Below are positions 60,280 to 64,000 of a stretch of DNA of 64,000 nt, one piece after another. The notes under the pieces are model-generated. The model made no database searches, was not told the DNA's origin, and saw only the letters and a program-made list of their open reading frames with translations. Within the stretch, counting starts at the first letter, position 1. Every line of letters starts with the position of its first letter. Source of the stretch: CAYGOC01 sp964351495 (GTDB lineage Bacteria; Chlamydiota; Chlamydiia; Chlamydiales; SM23-39); the NCBI GenBank assembly GCA_964351495.1, contig CAYGOC010000004.1, forward strand, positions 1-64,000, read 5' to 3'. Both the position numbers and the translations under genes were made by a program.

Positions 60280-61149
60280 ATGTTGCGCAGCATGACGGGG
60301 TTTGGGCTTTATAAGCTCTCCTCTTTTTTAGGAAAAATTACGGTAGAAGTTCAATCTGTGAACCATCGCCAGTTGGAGGTGTATCTTCAACTTCCCAGGG
60401 AATTTTCTTCTTTTGAATGGCTTTTAAAAAAGCAAATAGGAGAATTTTTTCATAGGGGATCTATAGGCGTACGCATTCGTGTAGAGTGGAATGAAAAAAA
60501 GCATCTACCTCAAGTTTCTTTGTTTAAAAAGATAAAAAAAGAGTGGGAATCTTTAGCAAACTCTTTAGGTTATAAAGAACCTTTGGAGTTTACCTTCTTA
60601 TGGGATAGAGTAAAAGAACTGGGGGGAGAAGCTTTCTTAGAAGATCAAAAAAAGGTGGAGGCTCTTTTAGTAGAGTCTTTAGAGAAAGCCTTAAAAAAAA
60701 CCGATAGCATGCGTCTTCAAGAAGGAGCTTTTTTACAAAAAAAAATAGAGGAAGCTCTTTTGAAAGTAGACTCTCTTCTTCACAAGATAGGAAAAAAAGT
60801 ACCTCTTTTTTTAGAAAAACAAAAAAAGGAACTCCAAGAAAAAGTAGCCTCTTTTTTACACTCTGAGAAAAAAGAAGAGGCCTTATTGGTTCGAGAGGTG
60901 GCCACTTTTTTTGAGAAGAAAGATGTAACAGAAGAAATCCATAGGCTCTCTTCTCACATAAAGCAGTTTCAAAAGTCTTTGGAAAAGGAGAGTTTTTCAG
61001 GGAAAAAGCTGGGTTTTTTGGTGCAAGAGATGATGAGAGAAGCGGGAACGATTTGCGCCAAATCCTCTTCTTCCGAGATCATCTCGTTTTCTGTAGAGAT
61101 GAAAGGGGAAATAGAAAAAATCAAAGAGCAAGTGGCCAATATAGAGTAG
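60280..61149 (+). CDS. yicC: YicC-family endoribonuclease
   Basis: YicC proteins are endoribonucleases linked to stationary-phase survival. The start 'MLRSMTGFG' and 'VEVQSVNHRQLEVYLQLPRE' (first part) are the N-terminal signature. The C-terminal DUF1732 part contains 'DVTEEIHRLSSHIKQF', 'GKKLGFLVQEMMREAGTICA' and 'IKEQVANIE'. At 289 residues it is standard. gmk follows 1 base after the stop, giving the common yicC-gmk order. Confidence 0.93.
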   Translation: MLRSMTGFGLYKLSSFLGKITVEVQSVNHRQLEVYLQLPREFSSFEWLLKKQIGEFFHRGSIGVRIRVEWNEKKHLPQVSLFKKIKKEWESLANSLGYKEPLEFTFLWDRVKELGGEAFLEDQKKVEALLVESLEKALKKTDSMRLQEGAFLQKKIEEALLKVDSLLHKIGKKVPLFLEKQKKELQEKVASFLHSEKKEEALLVREVATFFEKKDVTEEIHRLSSHIKQFQKSLEKESFSGKKLGFLVQEMMREAGTICAKSSSSEIISFSVEMKGEIEKIKEQVANIE

Positions 61150-61150
61150 T

Positions 61151-61747
61151 ATGAGCGAAAAGGTATTAGGCAAGAAAAAGCCGGGCAAGCTGTTTGTTAT
61201 TAGCGCTCCAGCGGGAACGGGGAAAACGACCCTGGTGAAGATGCTTTTAGAAGAGTTTTCTTGTGTAAAGCAGATTCTCTCCTTTACTACAAGAGAGCCT
61301 AGAAAAGGAGAAAAAGAGGGGGAAGACTATTTTTTCATCTCGAAAGAGAAATTTTATGAGATGCGGGAGAAAAAGGAGTTTTTGGAGTGGGTAAATATTT
61401 TCGGAAATTACTATGGATCTTCTCGAAAATTTGTAGAAAAGGAGCAAAACAAGGGATATCACCTCGTTATGGTGATTGATACAGAAGGGGCTTTTCAAAT
61501 TAGGGAAAAGAAAGAAGCGGTTTTGATTTTTGTTCATCCTCCTTCTTTACAAGAGCTCAAGTTAAGACTTGAAGCAAGAAATGCTGATACGGAAGAATCT
61601 TTAAAAGAGAGACTGGAAAAAGCGGAAAAAGAGATAAAAAAAGCGCCTTATTTTGATTATCAGATTATAAACGATAAACTTTCAGTAACCTATGAGATTT
61701 TGCGTGCTATTTTTATCGCAGAAGAACACAAAACTATAAAGGGATAA
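61151..61747 (+). CDS. gmk: Guanylate kinase
   Basis: Gmk phosphorylates GMP to GDP. The P-loop is 'VISAPAGTGKTTLVKML', the GMP-binding region is 'FTTREPRKGEKEGEDYFFIS', and 'EFLEWVNIFGNYYGSSR' and 'RLEARNADTEESLKERL' follow. At 198 residues it is normal. It is flanked by yicC and a small gene in the position where rpoZ usually lies. Confidence 0.96.
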   Translation: MSEKVLGKKKPGKLFVISAPAGTGKTTLVKMLLEEFSCVKQILSFTTREPRKGEKEGEDYFFISKEKFYEMREKKEFLEWVNIFGNYYGSSRKFVEKEQNKGYHLVMVIDTEGAFQIREKKEAVLIFVHPPSLQELKLRLEARNADTEESLKERLEKAEKEIKKAPYFDYQIINDKLSVTYEILRAIFIAEEHKTIKG

Positions 61748-61751
61748 AACT

Positions 61752-61964
61752 ATGAGAAGAAAAAAAACATTATCGAATGAATTTTTGAGAAAGTATTTTA
61801 TAGGAAGCTTTTCTCTTGCTAACTTTGCTATTAAAATCGGAAAAAAAGAAATAAGAGAAGGTTCTTTTACTAACTTAGACTCTTTGCTGGATAAAATCGA
61901 GACACAAGTAAAGCTTGTTTCTACAGACGAAGAGAAAAAACAAGTAGGCATCCGCACTAAATGA
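61752..61964 (+). CDS. Small protein in the rpoZ position, possible RNA polymerase omega subunit
   Basis: This 70-residue protein starts 4 bases after gmk and overlaps metG by 4 bases (ATGA). Omega normally follows gmk in many bacteria. The segment 'LSNEFLRKYFIGSFSLANFA' followed by 'IKIGKKEI' recalls the omega core pattern (helix, 'RFELV..A..RA'), but the usual 'AR.T.ED' start is missing and the match is weak. I recall a similar uncharacterised gene between gmk and metG in Chlamydia. The product is basic and helical. Omega is a hypothesis. Confidence 0.55.
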   Translation: MRRKKTLSNEFLRKYFIGSFSLANFAIKIGKKEIREGSFTNLDSLLDKIETQVKLVSTDEEKKQVGIRTK

Positions 61965-63961
61965 AAAAAAAGGTTCTGATAACCTCGGCCCTTTTATATG
62001 CGAATGGTCCTCTTCATTTTGGCCATTTAGCGGGAGCTTTTTTGCCTGCAGATGTTTATGCTAGATTTCAAAGAATGCAGGGAAAAGAGGTCCTTTTTAT
62101 CTCTGGATCTGATGAGTATGGCTTGCCTATTACCTTAAACGCGGAAAAAGAGGGCAAAACCTATAAAGAGTATATAGACCATTTTCACGGTATAAACAGC
62201 TCTTTATTCGAAAAAATGAACCTCTCTTTCGATCACTATTCCAGGACTACGAATGCTTTTCATGCGCCTTTGGTTCAGCAGTTTTTTTCGGAGCTTTTAG
62301 AAAATGGTTATATAGAGAAAAAACAAGAAAAACGTCTTTTTTCTGAAAAAGAAAACAAATTTTTAGCCGATCGGTATGTTGTAGGAAAATGTCCTAAATG
62401 CTCCTATGAGAAAGCAAGAGGAGATGAGTGTCCCAAATGTGCTGCCAGTTTTGAAGCAGAAGAGCTTATAGGTCCAAAGTCGAGTCTTACAGGCTCTTCT
62501 TTAATCTTAAAAGAGAGTCTTCATTGGTATATAAGACTAGATCTTTTCAAAGAAAAGCTCCTTTCTTGGGTGAAAAAAAAGAAATGGAAAGAGACCGTTT
62601 TCCATTTCGCGAAAAACTACATAGAAGAGCTAAGACCTAGAGCAATTACTAGAGATTCCTCGTGGGGGGTTACTGTTCCTTTAGAAGAGGCAAAAGAGAA
62701 GGTTTTTTACGTATGGTTTGATGCTCCTATAGGTTATATTTCTGCCACCCAAGAGTGGGCTGAAAAGACAGGGCAAAAAGAGAGATGGAAAGAGTTTTGG
62801 CAAGACCCGGAAGTCCACTATGTACAGTTTATAGGAAAGGATAATATTCCCTTTCATGCCGCATTTTTTCCTTCTATGATTTTGGGGCAGACTAGTTCTT
62901 ATAAACTCGTAGATGTTCTTTCTGCTAACGAGTTTTTTTTACTTGAGGGAAGGCAGTTTTCCAAATCAGAAGGGTGGTTTATCGATCTTAACTCTTTTTT
63001 ACAAAGGTACAGCGTAGATCAACTTCGTTATACTTTATGCGCGAATGCTCCTGAAACTTCTGATTCTGACTTTAGTTTTAAAGATTTTCAAAAAAGAAGC
63101 AACACAGAGCTTTTAGGAAAATTTGGGAATTTCATTCATAGAACGCTTACCTTTTGCCATAGAGTTTGGGGAGAAAACTCTCTTCCTAAAATAGATCTTA
63201 TGGAAGAAGACAAAGCATTTATTCAGGAGGTAAAGGCCTTTGCAGAGAAAATAGCCACGTGTTACGAGGCTTTTTCTCCTAAAAAAGCAGCCTTAGAGAT
63301 TATGAATTTAGCCCAAAAAGCGAATGCTTATTTTGACTGTAAAAAACCATGGGCCCTTTTAAAAAACCAAGAACAAGAAAAGCTATTTTCCAGTTTGTAT
63401 GCCTTTTTAGAGTGCGTAAAAACATTAAGTGTTGTTTCTTTTCCTATTATTCCGGAAAGTGCCCGCATGGTTTTACAGTTTTTATCTATGAAAAATATAC
63501 TAGATAAAGGTTGGAAAGAAGCTTTAGAAAAAAAGATAGAGGGCCCCCTTTTACCCCCTAAAACCCTTTTTAGTAAAATAGAGGATGAGCAAATGGAAAA
63601 AGAAATAGAGAGCTTGCAAGGTTCTACCGCTTCTAAAGAGCCCCATATTACCTTTGAAGAGTTTCAAAAAGTGAAGCTAAAGGTAGCAGAAATCGTAAGC
63701 GTAGAAAAAATAGAAAAAAGCAAAAGGCTTTTGAAATTAGAGGTATCTTTAGGAGAAGAAAAAAGAACGGTAGTCTCTGGTATAGCAGAGCACTTTTCCG
63801 AAGAGAGCTTAATCGGAAAAAAAGTTCTTCTCGTAGCCAACTTAAAACCTACTAAAATCATGGGTATTCAAAGTGAAGGGATGATCCTGGCTGCAGAGCA
63901 TTCCGGCAAGCTAGAGCTTCCCTCTATTCAAGATCTTCCGGCAGGAAGTCAGGTAAGCTGA
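61961..63961 (+). CDS. metG: Methionyl-tRNA synthetase
   Basis: MetRS charges tRNA-Met. The HIGH-type motif is 'ANGPLHFGHLAGAFLPADVY' and the KMSKS-type motif is 'GRQFSKSEGWFID'. A two-knuckle zinc insert is seen ('CPKCSYEKARGDECPKCAAS'). After the anticodon-binding helices comes a C-terminal tRNA-binding (EMAP/Trbp) domain from ~565, with 'VKLKVAEIVSVEKIEKSKRL' (first part) and 'SEGMILAA'. At 666 residues it is complete within the window. It overlaps the preceding small gene by 4 bases. Confidence 0.96.
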   Translation: MKKKVLITSALLYANGPLHFGHLAGAFLPADVYARFQRMQGKEVLFISGSDEYGLPITLNAEKEGKTYKEYIDHFHGINSSLFEKMNLSFDHYSRTTNAFHAPLVQQFFSELLENGYIEKKQEKRLFSEKENKFLADRYVVGKCPKCSYEKARGDECPKCAASFEAEELIGPKSSLTGSSLILKESLHWYIRLDLFKEKLLSWVKKKKWKETVFHFAKNYIEELRPRAITRDSSWGVTVPLEEAKEKVFYVWFDAPIGYISATQEWAEKTGQKERWKEFWQDPEVHYVQFIGKDNIPFHAAFFPSMILGQTSSYKLVDVLSANEFFLLEGRQFSKSEGWFIDLNSFLQRYSVDQLRYTLCANAPETSDSDFSFKDFQKRSNTELLGKFGNFIHRTLTFCHRVWGENSLPKIDLMEEDKAFIQEVKAFAEKIATCYEAFSPKKAALEIMNLAQKANAYFDCKKPWALLKNQEQEKLFSSLYAFLECVKTLSVVSFPIIPESARMVLQFLSMKNILDKGWKEALEKKIEGPLLPPKTLFSKIEDEQMEKEIESLQGSTASKEPHITFEEFQKVKLKVAEIVSVEKIEKSKRLLKLEVSLGEEKRTVVSGIAEHFSEESLIGKKVLLVANLKPTKIMGIQSEGMILAAEHSGKLELPSIQDLPAGSQVS

Positions 63962-64000
63962 CTTAAAAATTCTTGCAGCCCTGTAAACCTTTTTAGGACT
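63949..64000 (-). CDS. 3' end of a minus-strand gene, possibly recD
   Basis: On the minus strand, one frame reads from the window edge to a TGA at 63949-63951 as 'VLKRFTGLQEFLSQLT'. The pattern Arg-x-Thr/Ser-Gly-Leu near the end resembles RecD-type helicase C-termini ('RRSGLAALF' in E. coli), and recD follows metG in Chlamydia as I recall. It would overlap metG by 13 bases, like other convergent pairs here. Only 16 residues are seen, so this is a weak call. A second minus-strand frame is also open. Confidence 0.4.
   Translation of the reverse strand, partial: VLKRFTGLQEFLSQLT

Overview
The window is AT-rich, densely coded bacterial DNA from a member of the phylum Chlamydiae. The evidence is a UvrA that is a tandem fusion of two UvrA copies in one 1,868-residue chain, a very long FtsH (907 aa), a nucleotide-transporter-like protein fused to HEAT repeats, a MOMP-like porin, and gene strings that I recall from the Chlamydia chromosome: bamA-ompH-lpxD, recR/fabH-fabD-fabG-acpP, lptF/G-tilS-ftsH-pnp-rpsO-tadA, and rpmE-prfA-prmC-ffh-rpsP-trmD-rplS-rnhB...gmk-metG. 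The MOMP-like gene, the several unknown accessory genes and the mixed block order suggest an environmental (Rhabdochlamydia/Simkania/Parachlamydia-type) lineage rather than Chlamydia itself. That placement is inference.

Layout. 1-3.3 kb: the 3' part of an M24 peptidase, a GT25 glycosyltransferase and an amino-acid permease with a Usp tail. 3.3-10.7 kb: uvrA and pyk, divergent. 10.7-16.9 kb: accessory genes (a Ser/Pro-rich protein with a putative degenerate kinase domain, a 600-residue helical protein, a small helical protein) around rsmE and lpxL. 17-21.6 kb: outer-membrane biogenesis (lpxD, ompH/skp, bamA) and recR. 21.7-24.8 kb: a fatty-acid synthesis operon ending in a strong terminator. 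24.8-29.3 kb: a three-gene operon with an NTT-HEAT transporter, a cyclic-nucleotide-binding-like protein and a HAMP protein with a degenerate PP2C domain. 29.5-37 kb: proC, trxB, a putative outer-membrane protein, acpS, a PIN/TRAM protein, a small membrane protein, rlmH, lgt and miaB. 37.1-38 kb: a secreted candidate papain-like protease. 38.2-39.1 kb: rplM-rpsI. 39.2-41.4 kb: a Dam-like methylase coupled to a membrane-anchored ATP-grasp ligase. 41.5-46.7 kb: a thioesterase, the MOMP-like porin, the LptF/LptG pair and tilS. 46.8-53.7 kb: ftsH, pnp, rpsO, tadA, a small gene interrupted by ten N, and a pseudo-rhomboid. 53.9-64 kb: a long translation and RNA-processing operon ending with metG. 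The end of a probable recD enters from the right on the minus strand.

The genes fit an obligate intracellular bacterium that makes LPS and fatty acids, exports envelope proteins, and carries a few candidate host-directed proteins. The parts most worth following up are the kinase-like protein with its start codon inside a 10-bp RNA hairpin, the candidate cysteine protease, the methylase/ATP-grasp pair, the NTT/CNB/PP2C operon, and two genes that appear to lack any usual start codon. I saw no rRNA or tRNA genes, CRISPR arrays or insertion sequences. No gene-free stretch exceeds about 210 bases.
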